Source: Cruorifilaria tuberocauda (taxonomy: Eukaryota > Nematoda > Chromadorea > Rhabditida > Onchocercidae). Taken from it: a DNA stretch of 64,000 nucleotides. The notes below the pieces were generated by a model. It was given only the letters and a program-made list of their open reading frames with translations. It was not told where the DNA came from and did not search any database. Position numbers and translations under genes: made by a program. This document shows positions 24,169 through 37,752 of this stretch, one piece after another (within the stretch, counting starts at the first letter, position 1; each line of letters starts with the position of its first letter). The stretch is taken from positions 868,001 through 932,000 of the forward strand of contig JABVXU010000001.1 in the NCBI GenBank assembly GCA_013365365.1. Direction: 5' to 3'.

Positions 24169-25766
24169 ATGCAGACTGCTGAGACAACAATCCAAATGCT
24201 TGGAAGCGAAGAATTCCTAACAGATGTTGAAATTTTCGAAGATGTGAACGACTCTCAGTTTATTAGACCCATGAGGATGAAATTCAAGAGGGTGGGTGAA
24301 TCAATCCGTTTTATTGTATTTTGCTAACTATTACGAATTTAATTTCGTATTTTCATCATAAAAATATGACCCTCATCGTAAAACGATTTAGGGTGATAAG
24401 GTTATCAAGTGGGATCTAATCTTACGTCATGACAGTGTCGCTTGTTTATTGTACCATAAACAGAAGCAGTTATTACTGTTTGTAAAGCAATTCCGGCCAC
24501 GTAAGTACTTGTTCTGTTTTTGGAAAAAGTTTGTTAGGAGTATAAAACACCTTTAAAGGTTAAACTTTGTATAGTTCCGGTTGATTGACATACTTGACAC
24601 CGTGGATTTCAGAGTATCGTAATAGTTTAACACAAAAGATTGGAACTAAGATGTAAGAAGAAAATTCAAGGAATTAGAGTAATATAGAAAAAAGTGGAGT
24701 TTCCTATCCACGAATTATTTTAGGATGTCATCACTCTCGCAAATTAATAGATTAAAATAATATACACTGTTTATAATAAATTAAATGTAACTCCAAAATA
24801 CTTCGATATAGGGTTAAGTTAACCTTTGGCTCTTTCAGCTGTATATATATCAAAAGTGCGTAGATTAGACGAGAACGTTAACAAAAAGTGGAATGAAATA
24901 AATTGGTCGAAATATCCTATAAGTATGGGTGAAACGATTGAACTTTGTGCTGGTATTATTGACAAACCGAATGTTAGTTGGAAAAAGCATATTCAAGAAG
25001 AAATTCGTGAAGAGTGTGGCTATAACGTCAACGAAACTGATATTCAAACCATAAAAACATTTGTGTTAGTATTCCAAATTCTTTCTTCTATAATGACACA
25101 GTTCGTTGTTATATATTTTAAAAGAAGCATAATTTAAGTCATAATAGCATAATAACCAATTTGCCTTTGAAAACTGCAGTATTTTTGTATGTTTCAGAAC
25201 AGGTGCGGGTTCGTCGGGCTCCCGGCAAGAATTGTTCTATGCTGAGATCGATGAAACGATGAAAATTAGTGAAGGAGGTGGCGTAGATTGTGAAAAAATT
25301 GATAAGGTTTTTTTCAACTTCCATAATTCTCTCTTCAAAAGTTCAGGGTTTGAAGGAATTTCAAATTGATTAAAAAACCAATTTTCCGATACTGTTAAAC
25401 TGGAAATTAGTATATGAAGGCATATCGAAGAAGTTGCCGAAAAACATAGTATAATTCTTCGAAACTGATAATTGCGATGTGAGAGTTTGTGTGGCTTCAG
25501 ATATATGTGACGTATCCTGAAGTATCCGCTGTAGTGAGGCGATAATAGTTTTAATCCTATATTTTATATTCCAGTCTTTTTTGCGGTTTTTGGAATTAAC
25601 AGGTCAACTACTATGTATTATTCGTAATCCATTGTGGGCTGATATTCGTATTATTCAGATTTTCATGACGATACCCGAAGCGCAAAAATATTGTGACCTA
25701 GAGGAAGTAGCAAGTTCTCCTGGAATGCTTTATAGTTTGATGTGGTTCTTCAAAAACCGTATATAA
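24169..25766 (+). CDS. NUDT14: NUDT14-like UDP-sugar pyrophosphatase (Nudix hydrolase)
   Basis: Five exons: 24169-24291, 24392-24500, 24839-25064, 25198-25306, 25659-25766, giving 224 residues (human NUDT14 has 222). Family signatures are HDSVACLLYHK, then FVKQFRPPVY, the Nudix region ELCAGIIDKP...IREECGY at about 112-139, and GSRQEQFYAE. Nudix UDP-sugar pyrophosphatases cleave UDP-glucose or ADP-ribose to a sugar-1-phosphate plus nucleoside monophosphate, using Mg2+ held by the Glu pair of the box. Both metal-binding Glu (135, 136) are present, but the leading Arg of REUXEEXGU is Glu131. An alternative start at 24196 is possible because the preceding TATGCAG could be a trans-splice acceptor; that would shorten the protein by 9 residues. 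The last exon starts at the TTATTCAG acceptor ending at 25658, which keeps the family's C-terminal SPGMLYSLMWFF. Confidence 0.9.
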
Positions 25767-26635
25767 ATAATCAGCAGAGAGAGATGGAAAATGTATGCTG
25801 TATAAAATCCTTTGTTAATATTAGAAATACTCTACTCCCAGCATTTTCGATAAATCTCCATTTTCAAAATATGTGTGGTTTAATTATTTAAAGACGAACA
25901 CTGAAATCTATGACGTATATGGGATACTTCGCTCCCATGAAAACTCAAATTGACATGGGTCCCTATTGGGAACAGATATAAGGAAAGCATAAGCTGGAAT
26001 CACAGTAAAGCAAATAACCATGAAGAATATGCGGATTTATATCTTTAAGATTGAAATAAAAATAGGTAATTATTAGAGGAATCAGATGCAATGGATTATT
26101 TGAAAAAATGAAGTAATGGACTGTATGTGATCCATGCTTAAATCTGGTAGAATTTTTTGGCGTGCATTATCAGCATTTTATTAAATTATTTATCACTGTC
26201 AAATGACAGAGGCAGTTTTAGCGGAAAAAGATGAAAAACATTTAATGTAATGTTAATGAAAAATCAATTAAGATGATAGAATAACAAATATTCGGATAAT
26301 TACAAATTACAAAAAAGGCACATTGAGAAGAGCAAATTAAAAAATGGAGACAGCATTAAATATTAAAGAAGAAATAAAAATATATACCGACGGAAATTAG
26401 TTATGTAAGAATTATTAGTCATAGATTAGAACTTTTTCAGAATTGCTAAAACCTCTTCTAACATTAATGTAATTCGGTCATCAGGTCACCAAGTCAAGAT
26501 TGCACTGAACTATAGTAACAGTAAGTTAGCTTGTAATTCATGTCGACATATATTCATTTTGGTCATTTTAAATTCAAAATACAATAGCACTTTTCTTGAT
26601 AAATTAATTAAACGATATCGTAAAACACTACTGAT
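25767..26635. other. Convergent intergenic spacer
   Basis: About 870 bases between the end of the Nudix gene (+) and the end of UNC-112 (-). It should hold both 3' UTRs; AATAAA-like hexamers occur near 26054. No ORF or structured element stands out. Confidence 0.5.
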
Positions 26636-29600
26636 TTAAGCCCATCCACCAGTCAATTTATGAAAAAGCTCTTCATTCAATGTTTGATTTTGTTCCTTGT
26701 TTCGTAACGACAGGAAAATATAGCCACCAATAAATTCATGTGCAACCTGAAGATTACAGTACTTGGAATTTATAAAAATATTTAGTGTTTTTGAAATTAT
26801 TAAACCATTTCACTTTAAATATTCAGTTTCTGAAAATTGTATTCAGCTACTGAAAAAATAATTAACCTTGCAATCAGCAGACAGAGGTTTGAATTCAATA
26901 TCTTCATCCTCGAATTGTATCTATAAAAATTTTTAGAGTTTTCTTAGATATTTTTTAGCACTTCAGTTAAATATCAAGACTAGACAGTTTTAATGAAGAT
27001 ACAATAAAATCAAATAAGAAATTTCTAGCTGGTATCATTTATGATTCAAATCTACGGTTTTGCTGTCGTATTTTAACATTCCATTTAGGTATGCTGTAAT
27101 TTTTGAGTGGTGAAATTTTAATTTCTATTTCTATTCTCATGCAATGGTATAAGATACACAAAATTAACGTTGAACTGTAATTAAATAAATATAAGATACA
27201 CAAAATTGTGTAATATTTGTAACGTGCCATTTAAAGAAAGAACGGAAAGATAAACCCACTTTTAGATGTCGAATTTCCCAATTCACATGCCATTTTTTCA
27301 TCGTCGGAAACCTCCATGTTCTCAAACTTTCTCCCGTATCCATATTCATTCGCATTATTCTATTGAAAGCAATGCCCATCAATTCCGATTTTCGACTATT
27401 TCTAAGAAAAGAGGAAATTATGACATATAAAAAATGATCGATGATAGGAACAATGATAAAAACATGATAGAAACCCGGTAAACCTTTCAAGGCTTGATCT
27501 CTGAATTTCGAGAATTTTGCGACAAAAATTCACAAACCTGAATCGAACGATGAAATAGTGGATACCATGTTCTGGTAGCGCTTCCCATGCTCTTATGTAT
27601 TGTAACTTCGCTTCCATGCTGGACAGATTTCGAACACTTGAATGTGCTTCGGTAATTCGTTGTTGGAGCTGCAACAATAATTAATTTACAAATTGATTTA
27701 TCAGATGATCAGAAATAATCAAACTACAAAAAAGAACCAAAGTATTAGAAACACAGATCAGCTACAACTGCATAGATAAAGAGGATTTTAGTGCAACTAT
27801 AAAATGAAGAAGCACACAGACAGCACCCTATATAATTTTAAGCATAATAAAAGTTTTAAAAGATATTTAAAAGTCGTATTTCCTAAATAATTTACTTCAT
27901 ACCAATTAAGTGGGAAATAAAAGATGTAATATTCGGGTGCGGCTACCCATTTATTTTTGATCATTTCATTTTCAAATTTACAAAGTGTTAATTTGCTTTG
28001 AATTGTGTAAAAGGTACACTTAAAAGCAAAGACTTACTGCTTGTCTTGAACGTGCTCTGCGAGCATATCTCTGTGAAACAAATTCATCAACATTGAAATC
28101 AGGAGGCAATTCCACAGCAAGATGCTTTTTCGATGCACTATTTTGTGCTCCTGCTACTGAAAAACGAATTCATTATTTAAAATTATTGCAATGAAGCTAG
28201 CTTTCTTAGTATTTTTTGAGGTTATTCAAGCATTTTGAATTATTTTAAACAAGCGCTAATAAAGCATTAAAGAAATATAAATATTACTTTTATCGTTTTT
28301 TCAAAGAAATTACTGAACTATAAATAAAGAACAAATTTGCTCTCAATTGATGAGTTGAATTAAATAATTGGTAAAAAATTATTTATAAACCTCCTGATTG
28401 CATCTGCAGAAGTTTTTTAATGGAATCAACTTCTGATTGATAACTTGCATCAGCCATTGTCTTCCCACGCGAAGCAAGACGACATGCAGCCATCCAGCGT
28501 GCATACTGATGCTCCTAAAAAAATTTCAGCATGACTTTCTCAAATAAATCTCTTGAGAAATACTCATAACTAGATAAAAGACCAGATTTTAACCAGGTTT
28601 TATACATGTTTTCACTATGAACTCACCGTATCACATTTTAAAATCATTTCACTCATTCCATCAGTACTCGGTATGAGTAATTTGATTTGGAACTTTGATT
28701 GTACTAGGGAAACATCAGGTGTTACTTCACAGCCTGAAAAAAAAAAGGATAAAAAATTAGAAAAAAATCGGGAACATTCCAGCGTGCATACTCGGCAGTT
28801 TCTAGAATGTTATAGCCAGAGAGAATTAGGAGTACCTATAGTGAAAACACTAGAACATCAATGTGACATATATAGCTTTGTTAAAATCTAGAGTAAAAAG
28901 AATCATATGTACTGCAATACTTTTAAATATAAAACTGGTGATAAATTGAATCTTAAAAGCAGGAAAAGAAAACGAACCCTTGAGACTAAAATGCCCTACC
29001 GGTGGACCATTAATGTCGTTCGAATTCTGATGCCAACTAAGATGTAAATCTCGAAATGAAAAATATGCTCGTCTAAAGCCTTTGAATGCTATTTTTTTCG
29101 GCCTGAATCAAACATTCCTGTCAGGACAATAATTTGAGCATGAAATTTTGACATGAAATGAAGTATTGAGTTGAGCGTTGTAACAATGAATGAAACAATT
29201 ACCTAATAAACTTGAATCCCTTGATTAATTAATAAAGTTGGCCCCGCACATTTTATTTGACCTCTTGATAACTAAAACTTTTTACATGCTTCAAGTATTA
29301 AGAAAATCATTGTTTCCCAAATTCAACTCATTGCTCATTACTTCATATATTTGAGATAATCGGCGAGTTCAGGGACCTGCGTAAGATCTGCCTTACGATT
29401 GAAAGCTGCTGCGTCCAGATTTTGCTCCTGAACAAATCACTAAACAGTTTTTAGTGATATTTGTAGCTCTGGTTGAATTTAAAATCAAAAAATTTGAGGA
29501 AATTTTGTAAAATAATTACAAAACAAGTTCCTAATCATACTACATCCGACAACAGTAACATGGAAATTCATGGACAAAAATGATAAACTTACAAGTTCAT

Positions 29601-32264
29601 CGAGTAATAAATCCACATCATCTTTCTCTGGAACTTCTGCTTCTGGTAAATCACGCTGCAGGGTCGCTTGTAACTGCAAAATGATCCATGCTTACTAGCG
29701 ACTGAACATTTGAAACTTAAATGATTTAACAAATATTTTTAAAGCAAACTTGTAACGCAGCAAAAAGCATTGCTTCTTCCTCAGTATGATCGAATTCTTC
29801 CAGCAAAATAGACCATTTAGCTTGTTCGTACAGCTGATTGATACGTACTGGATCGTACTACAAAAAATAGTAACAACTATAAGCTTTCCCACTTCAGTAT
29901 AAGCTTTCCTGCTTTGCACTGTTCGTTTTATTGCTCATTTTTCAGAAAATTGGAAAATATAATTTGCAATAAACATATACCTTAGGATTTATATCAAAAA
30001 ATGACATGTATTTGAATCTTAGAAGTACCATGTCACCTTCAGATATGCCTTGTTCCATAAGGGACCTGTAAAATTTTTTATAGAAGAAAAAGTTGAATTC
30101 AAGTAGAAACAAATTGTACAAAATCATTAACTTCCCGCAACAAAATGAATCCTATATTGGATCGTTCTTAAAGATTCATATACAAACAATTTCTTTATTT
30201 CTAAAGAATGCGCATGATGAAATCACAATTTTTAAACGCAATCTTCGAAATGCAATATTTATAACTTAATAAATAGATATTCTCAATAGAAACATCATAC
30301 CACCCTCACATGCCGGAAAAAGTTTTATTCATCACCACTTATAATGTTTACAAATCCAGGATGATTCAGCAACTAAAATTCCAGAATGACGATTAAATAA
30401 CTTTACAAATTAGGGAATCCAGCTAAATATTTACCTTGACGAATCAAGCCAACCACGATTGAGCGCCGCTTTTTCCACATAATTCTGTGGCCTAAAGACA
30501 CTCATTTCTTTGCTTGGAATAATTCGCGGTGACTGCACAAGGGCCATATCATACTGTTCATTTTCAAGTCCTTCACAGAATGAAACGGAGGGCATAATGG
30601 GGTTGCGACCAATTGAACCACCATACTATAAATACGAAGGACTTTTGAAAGCTATAAAATTAAATCCAATACTCACATTATATGGTATTTCAAATAATTG
30701 AAAACATAAGAATCAATAACACAAACTCTGAAAAGAACAAACTTACAGCGCCAGGACCAGGACTCACTCCTCGTGGAACTGTCCCTGCACGTGGGAGTGA
30801 GCCAAGTTCACTAGCATTAAATATCTGGCCACTCGTTGACAATCCTGGACTGGTACCTCGACGAAGTGGTCGAGATAAATTGGAAGTAGACGCGCTGATC
30901 GGTTTCTGTCGTCGAAGAGTACCAGGACCAACTGATTCCTGAAAAATATTTGCAGAAGGAAAAACCTTTTTGCTTCCCAAAAATAAACGCGAAACCAATT
31001 CTTTTGCTTGAAATGGAAATATATAAAACTTCGTCTACCTCTAAGTGTGGTAGCAGCTGTGGACCAGCTTGATCCAGCTCGAATCCTAAACCTTTTCTAA
31101 GAAGCTCTGGTGGTATAAATCGTACTAGCGACAATTCCTCAGAATATCTTATACCTGAAATTCAATCTTTTTCATTATATAAAACAAAATTTCCTTCCAG
31201 TTTAATGATGAATTTTATTTGCCGTTAATCAGAAAATCACAAATATAATCGTACCACAAAACGCAAATTCAAATAGAGCTTTCGAAATAAGTATTCGAAA
31301 CATGATAACCTTACCGATTTCCCTACAAAGTTGCTGCGTGGCACGAACAACATTCACCGAAAAATCCAAGCGGGCATCAATCATTTGTAGATCCGGCAGT
31401 TGGACTCTGGAAACACCTTATTTCAGTTCGGTATGCTACCATCAATACGCTTTATTCTCGCCAAAAACTGCATATTTTTTTTTTACAGAGCAAACAGCGC
31501 CCGATAAATTAAAATTTATCTTACTTTCTTAATCTAATTTATCTGATGTATTAACATTTTTTGTTAAACAAACACAAACATTGCCAATTTGTGCTGAGGA
31601 GTGAACTCCAAATTGCAGTTTGCAGTAATTCCAATTTGATCTAGTGTGCTACGTGTATGCGTAAGCCATCGTCTCTTTTCTGGCCACCAAAGTGCATGAT
31701 CACTCCAATCTTTGCTCATATCTGTAAATTCCGTTTTTTTAATTTGAGTGAAAAGCAATACTTCACTGTTACGTTTTAAAAGAAATTTCATTTTGCAACT
31801 AATGAGCAAACATTTTTAAAGATGTTATTCACTGATCGATAAGGAATAATATAATTTAAGATCCGGGGAACTCACTGAAATTTTAATTTAATGAGATGTA
31901 GTTTGTACATTTTTCGAGTAATAAGGTATTTGATAAGTGAAACCATTATTTGATAGGAGAAGGTGGAACCATTCTGCTTAAGCAAACTAAACGCTATCGT
32001 AACCAAGATTAAGTACAAGTCAAGCAGAAGACAAATTCTACACCAAAATACTGATGGCATGTTTTTGGAAAGATTCATCCAAAGACGAAATAATATCAGC
32101 ACAGTGTAAGACGAACCAACTTCATCGACCAATCTAAGCATTAATCCACCAATGTGCAATGATCCGGTAACATACAAGTTCCGCTGGATGTTCAAATCGG
32201 TAACCAAGATTGAAATTTGCCAACTCCCATCATTAGTAACATCATTCTCCACCAAATGTGTCAT
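26636..32264 (-). CDS. unc-112: UNC-112 / kindlin (fermitin family), integrin activator
   Basis: Eighteen exons: 32117-32264, 31580-31721, 31315-31406, 31039-31154, 30747-30938, 30435-30625, 29981-30065, 29750-29857, 29593-29673, 29342-29427, 28978-29102, 28627-28733, 28391-28514, 28038-28156, 27538-27668, 27260-27401, 26867-26920, 26636-26746. Every phase closes, giving 717 residues (C. elegans UNC-112 is about 720). Matches include [15 protein letters not shown] (F0), [15 protein letters not shown] (F1), [17 protein letters not shown] (F2), a PH domain interrupting F2 (residues from about 410, [15 protein letters not shown] onward), and [15 protein letters not shown] with [15 protein letters not shown] in F3. 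In nematode muscle it sits at dense bodies and M-lines, binds the beta-integrin tail and recruits PAT-4/ILK. Exons 5 and 6 carry a Ser/Pro/Arg-rich F1 insert. At the position of the vertebrate integrin-binding Gln-Trp pair the sequence reads Lys-Trp. Confidence 0.96.
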
Positions 32265-32647
32265 TGTTTTCTTAATTACGCATATTAATCCTACACAGAT
32301 ATAATACCAATTCACGCGATACACGTTAATTCGTATTCAAGTTAGTGCAAGGGATTATATTCGATAAAAATAATTGGGAAGAGTGAACGCTGTTAAATAT
32401 CACAATTTTTCATAGAACTTAAGTCACATGAAAGCTTTATCATATTTCAATCTTCAACACATTGTAAGCACAGATGGATATAACAACATTGGTCCTAACC
32501 GTGTGACCGCATGGACGTTGTTAGCTTATGCTTTGCTTTCGTTCATCCAACTTAACAGTTGCATTGCTGCACTTCCTGCTTCCTCTCCCGAGTGAATGCA
32601 ATATGCTTATAAACATCAGTGTGTATACATACACATATACACACACA

Positions 32648-32687
<40 letters not shown>

Positions 32688-34861
32688 TGTATAGAACCGA
32701 CCAAAGAAATACGGTGAAAACGATTAGGATCAGAAGAGAGGAATATAGCTAAGGCTGAAATAAATGAAGTGAAGAGTATTAACGGAATACCAAACTATCC
32801 ACCCACTTAGTGCATAAAGCAGTGAGAGAGATCATTGAGAATTACTATTGCTATATGCAGCTTTTGAAAGATACTGGTGCGTGCATTTTTCCACTGTTAA
32901 GTAAGAAAGATGGGACGAAAATACCTAAAAATCAGTATTACTACGATAACGGAATTTACCTGTATAGATGGTTGTATTATTTCAATGTATTAAGAGAGTG
33001 GAAGGTATCAATTTTAATGATAAATATTTATAAAAAACATCTTACTACGGAGAGAACTAGGAAAGGATTTATTTAATCCAGAATATTTAAGTTCAGTTTA
33101 TTTTCTCCCAAAACTTTAGTGGAAATCTGGAAATGACCAGAACTTTTAGCTTCTAACTTCTGAAAGAAATTAGCATCTTCTTTTTTTAAAAAACAAACGA
33201 AAATCTGTTTCCCAGATGAACTTCGATGTTCAAGAGAATCTATTAAATGGAGCACACCTAAACTCAACAAGTTAGGGATGAAAGTGTAAGAAAATACAAA
33301 GAAGTTAATCGCTTACCATTTCCAAAAATAAGTGTCTATCCAAAAATATTCTGTTTGGAAAAAAATTCTTGCAACAAACAACATTACGACTTTAAAATCT
33401 TTAACCTTCATCTGCGAAAACGATAAAAAATATGGAGTAAATATTTATTTATTTACAACTTAATTATAAATAAATCACGAATGTATTTTAGACCAAAAAT
33501 AGAGGGATGTATTTTGAGAAAAATAAAAATTGTCATCATTCGATACAATGATTTTGAAGTATTAAATCATTTTTCATGATTCCTCGAACCGAACTAGTAT
33601 ATTTCACAATTCATTGTTAAAATTTATGATTTTGTTTAAAAACAAGAAGGCAGAGAAGAGATAGAAACATAATGATCTCGAGCTGTGCATGCAAACTCTA
33701 AAAACACGCTATTATTCCTGCAAACAGAAAGACCCTAAAAAGAGTGAATTTTGATGAAAGATAGCACTAATACATGGAATCGAAAGTTTGCTAAATCAAG
33801 TAAAACTACTTATATAAGAAAGTTCTCCATACGCACAAAAAATGTTTTAGAAATAAGCAATAGAAATAATAAACGCTATTTCTTAGTTAATGCGAAATTA
33901 TCAAGAAAATTGGAAAATAACTGATCAGCTGCACACGATCGCCTCTAGATAGCGAATTTAACTGGATCTAACAATCCCTTGAAAAAACAAACAAGCGTGT
34001 GATGAAACCTAATGTCTATAAATGAAGTAGGACAAAAAACTAACCATTACTAATTCTTAATAACATTGTACTGAGCAATTTGGTATTAAAAATGAATACA
34101 ATAGTAAAAATTTGAATAAGATTTCCTCAACATATTGCGATCCTGTAACATTTACAAAACAAATAAACAAAAAATGTGATAAGTGAAAGAATCGATAAAA
34201 TTCATAAGAATATCGTAAAACAAAGGACATTGTCTCATACGAAATTATAAACGTGTAGGAAGTATTAAAAAAGCAAAAAAGTTCTAAAATTGAAGCATCG
34301 TAAGAATTTCTTCACTTCAAATATTCGATTTTTCTATTCAAAGCGACACTGCAACAACAACTAGTAATTATTATATCCAAAATAAAGCTTATTATACCAA
34401 ACACTTAAACTTCACTCATTATTTTTATTTCTCAGTTAATAGTAAAAAAACTATTCATTCTATTACTTATATAATAATAAAAGTAAGAAGTATCAAGCAT
34501 TTCAGAGATGGATACAAACATTCCTAATTATCACAATAATAATACCCAAAACGTTCTCCAAGCAGTGTTCGAAAATTTCTGAAAATGATTAGCTGGGATT
34601 TCTAGAATTCTGATTGTACTATTATCAAATAAGCTGTTGGGGAAAATTTAGTTTTTCTCCATAAAAGTTTTTTAATTCACTTAATTAATCACTTAAGTAC
34701 AACTAATTACAAGCATTGGTACAGCAATAACTTCACAAAATCATGAGCAGTAACAACCGAGGTAAGTATCTCTGAAATTTCAAACAGACTAAAAGTATTT
34801 CAAAAGAAATTATGCCCAAGTGAGACAATCTATAAACTAACAGTGTGTGTTAAAGTCGTAT
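32265..34861. other. Intergenic region with a CA microsatellite
   Basis: About 2.6 kb between the UNC-112 start and the galectin stop, containing the CA repeat at 32627-32683. An 88-codon ORF at 32810-33076 (+) and a 65-codon ORF at 33073-33270 (-) look moderately protein-like. Neither has a matching exon: the second cannot join the last galectin exon in phase. No gene is called. Confidence 0.45.
32627..32683. repeat. (CA)n microsatellite
   Basis: Interrupted TA/CA then pure CA dinucleotide run about 360 bases upstream of the UNC-112 ATG. The longest pure segment is at about 32655-32683. Confidence 0.95.
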
Positions 34862-37752
34862 TTACCGGAATTCAATTTTCTGCAAGCTTACATCACCCTT
34901 CACGCTGATACTCTCGACATGTGTTAGCTTGGAAGATTTTCGGTAATTAAAATTAGCAAAATGACTGCTATTAACTGTTATCTGAAACAAATACTTCAAA
35001 TACTCTAGTGATCATTTCGTCGAACAAAACGTAAGATGAATAAGTCAAAAATTGCTGTAAAGTCAACTGGCATACGACATCAATTATTTTTCAAATCAAA
35101 AAAGTATTATCGATCAGAAAATGTGCATGAAATGATAATGATAAGTATCCAGCTTGATTTATGCTGAATTTATAGTAGCTTTAATTTTCAATAAATGTTC
35201 ACCTTGTTTCAGATATGTTTAAAAAAATATAAATATCTTGGCTTCTGCACAATGCAGTGAAATCTGAAATAAGACTTACTATCTGAAATAACATCATTTC
35301 GCCATCAATTCTACACAAAGAAGAATTGAGAAATCCAAAATGAATCATAAATAGTACTTCCTATTGCTTTTACGAAACTATAAATTTCAATCGCTATAAA
35401 AAACATCAGTAAACTTACAGAAATGCACTCTTCCTCAAAATGAAATATAATATCGAAAGTAATTCCTCGTCGAAAAGGGAAGGAGCACATTTCACGCTCT
35501 TCCTTTTGCCATTCTCCAAATTCCGTACTATTTCGCACCACTGCTTCCTGCTTAAGAAACAGATAGAATAATTCTGGAGGCTAAAATCCCAAGTAAAATC
35601 ATGAACAATATATTTTTGAGGCTTCTGGTATTAAAAAATTAGCAAACAATAATTTTAAACCTAGACATAAATAAAACCTTAACATAACTAGGAGTTACAA
35701 TTTCAAATTTATCCAGCCATTCTTGCCATGTATTTAACTAAGGATGGAGAGAATAATAAGACTATCAATAATTTCCGAGCAAATCCATATTACTCTCATA
35801 GTTCTCGGAATACGCAGAAATGTGCTCAAACAAACCTTTTTGTTTCCCACTGCAAAATCGACTCGGAAATGGAAGAAGTGTTCCATCGGGGTCAAAAAAT
35901 CAATGGTGAAACGCTCAGCATTCATTAATGGAGTGCCAGTAACTAATACTTTTATACCGTGTAATAATCTTTCCTTCAAACGCATATCAAATGGGACTTC
36001 CTGAAATTTCTAAATCAGAGAAAAATGTTACACAAGAGTAATTCAGAAAAAGAAAAATGAAGAGACTAAAAATCACTGAACTCCACTATAAAAAGTGTAA
36101 GATAGATTACTACATTTACAAATAAGAATTAACTGTGTGCTAACAGGCTTGCGGATAACATCGCTGATGGAAAGTTTGCCAATTTTGTCACTGAGTTTCA
36201 TTTGTTTGAGAGTTGTAGCATTCTGCAAACTAAAAACTGATTAAAAACAACAAACAAAATATGCACAAAACATAAAATATCCTCAGAAAATCTCAATAAA
36301 ATAAAAGAAATCGAAAAGAATTAAGCTAAACAATAAGCTGATAATAAAAGGATAAAATAAAATGGGCTTTGCGTTGTTTTAATAGAGGTCTGCATTATAT
36401 TGTAATTAGGCTTCTAAAAATCACCATATCTGCTGTAAATTAAGAGACAATGAACTTTAAAATATAAAGATAAAAGATAGATAAAATCAAATAAAATACA
36501 TATTTGGAGTATCGTATTCTATACTGCTTGTTTAAAATAACAGAAGATCTTTCAGAATTAATACATCATACCGAGGATGAAAACTAAGTTTACTTAAAAT
36601 AAACGGAAAAATAAGGAACAAGATAACAAATTTAAAGTTAAAAGAATAAAAAAGTACATCGATGCTTTGATATTCAATTGTGCTGATTCGAACATTGCCT
36701 CCTACAAAAATTGTCTTAATATTAGTAATTGGTATCCGATGTAAATAGTCACACAAATGACGACCATCCACAGCAATCTAAATTTAATTCATAATATCAA
36801 CTATGTTTCGACAGCATGAATTTTGGCATAGCTGAGTTGCGTCATCTGAGTCCATCTGAATCTGAGTTATCATCAAATCCATTTGAAAAGCTTTAAATTT
36901 GAAAATTAGAACAAAGACTGCAAAATTCAAACTGCATATGAATTCAACATTAAATTGGAAGATTTTTGTCAAACGATGACAGACCAGATATAAGTCGACA
37001 TACACTGAAATAATTAGCAAGCGCTAAGATGCGCATGGAAAATTCATTTCCTTCTTTGAAAACATTTGCGTAACGCTCCTCCACACCCCATCGATTGCCA
37101 ATCAACGAATTTAATACAATTTGTCGATCAGGTGGAGGACGAAACCTGTATAGTTTTCATCACGTATTTATCCTTGTTCTCAACTATTTTTTTCCTTCTC
37201 ATTCGGCTGATACATTACAACTTTGGTAGTCGAACCATAGAAGATTTTTTAATTTTCTAACAACGTAACACAAGTTGCGAGTTGAAAAGAAAATTAATTA
37301 TAATGAATTTCCTTTCTTTCATTATTAATGTCACTTATTATTACACTTTACACAACAGTAAGTGAACGACAAGTTATAACTGCTATAATTTACCATGAGC
37401 TACCAGTATCGAATCGAGGATTGAAATGCAGTGCTTTGTCATCTTGATGATCGCCTTGAATGAGCAAACCACAACAAAATTCTACGACAAAACGTTTCTG
37501 ATATGAATCATGCAGGACGGCACCCTTGATAATAATACTTCGACCTGGATAAAATCCATCCGGAATTATCTCCGTGTATGGTATTATCTGCAACTTTTTT
37601 AGCTATTTTAGACTTCATTGGTAAATCACCATTTATTAGATGATTCATTAATTCGAGTGAAATTTTTTCCTGTTTAAACTAAAACATATTATGGATGAAA
37701 GGGAACCCACCGGATTGGTTACAACAGTGGTCGATTCCATTGATGATGTCAT
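34862..37752 (-). CDS. Tandem-repeat galectin (two carbohydrate-recognition domains, second one degenerate)
   Basis: Nine exons: 37711-37752, 37394-37587, 37004-37145, 36658-36777, 36145-36222, 35836-36000, 35678-35737, 35419-35580, 34862-34981, encoding 360 residues. CRD1 (about 15-166) has the full beta-galactoside signature: HFNPR at 68-72, VLN at 89-91 and WGVEER at 98-103. It carries an FRPPPD insertion between HFNPR and VLN. A 26-residue linker (167-192) leads to CRD2 (about 193-360). CRD2 keeps VRNS (282-285) and W-x-x-EER (291-296), but the HxNPR strand is replaced by YLFLK around 273-277, so it probably does not bind galactose canonically. No signal peptide is present, as usual for galectins, which leave the cell by a leaderless route. 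The ATG follows the acceptor TTTACAG with no gap. The last exon could use a GTAAAT donor overlapping the TAA, but I found no in-phase exon to join. Confidence 0.9.

Noticed and set aside
30690..31134. Long overlapping ORFs on both strands
   Set aside because: They are frames running through or opposite the UNC-112 exons 30747-30938 and 31039-31154; only the kindlin frame has homology and correct splicing.
32627..32683. CA repeat considered as a CRISPR-like or functional array
   Set aside because: It is a simple dinucleotide microsatellite without spacers.
32810..33076. 88-codon plus-strand ORF next to the CA repeat
   Set aside because: No signal sequence, splice context or recognisable motif. 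Tyr/Ile/Lys richness is expected from base composition.
33073..33270. 65-codon minus-strand ORF considered as an extra last exon of the galectin
   Set aside because: The last galectin exon would leave phase 2, while this ORF needs one base from the previous exon with its available acceptor. The galectin also has a natural TAA at 34862-34864.
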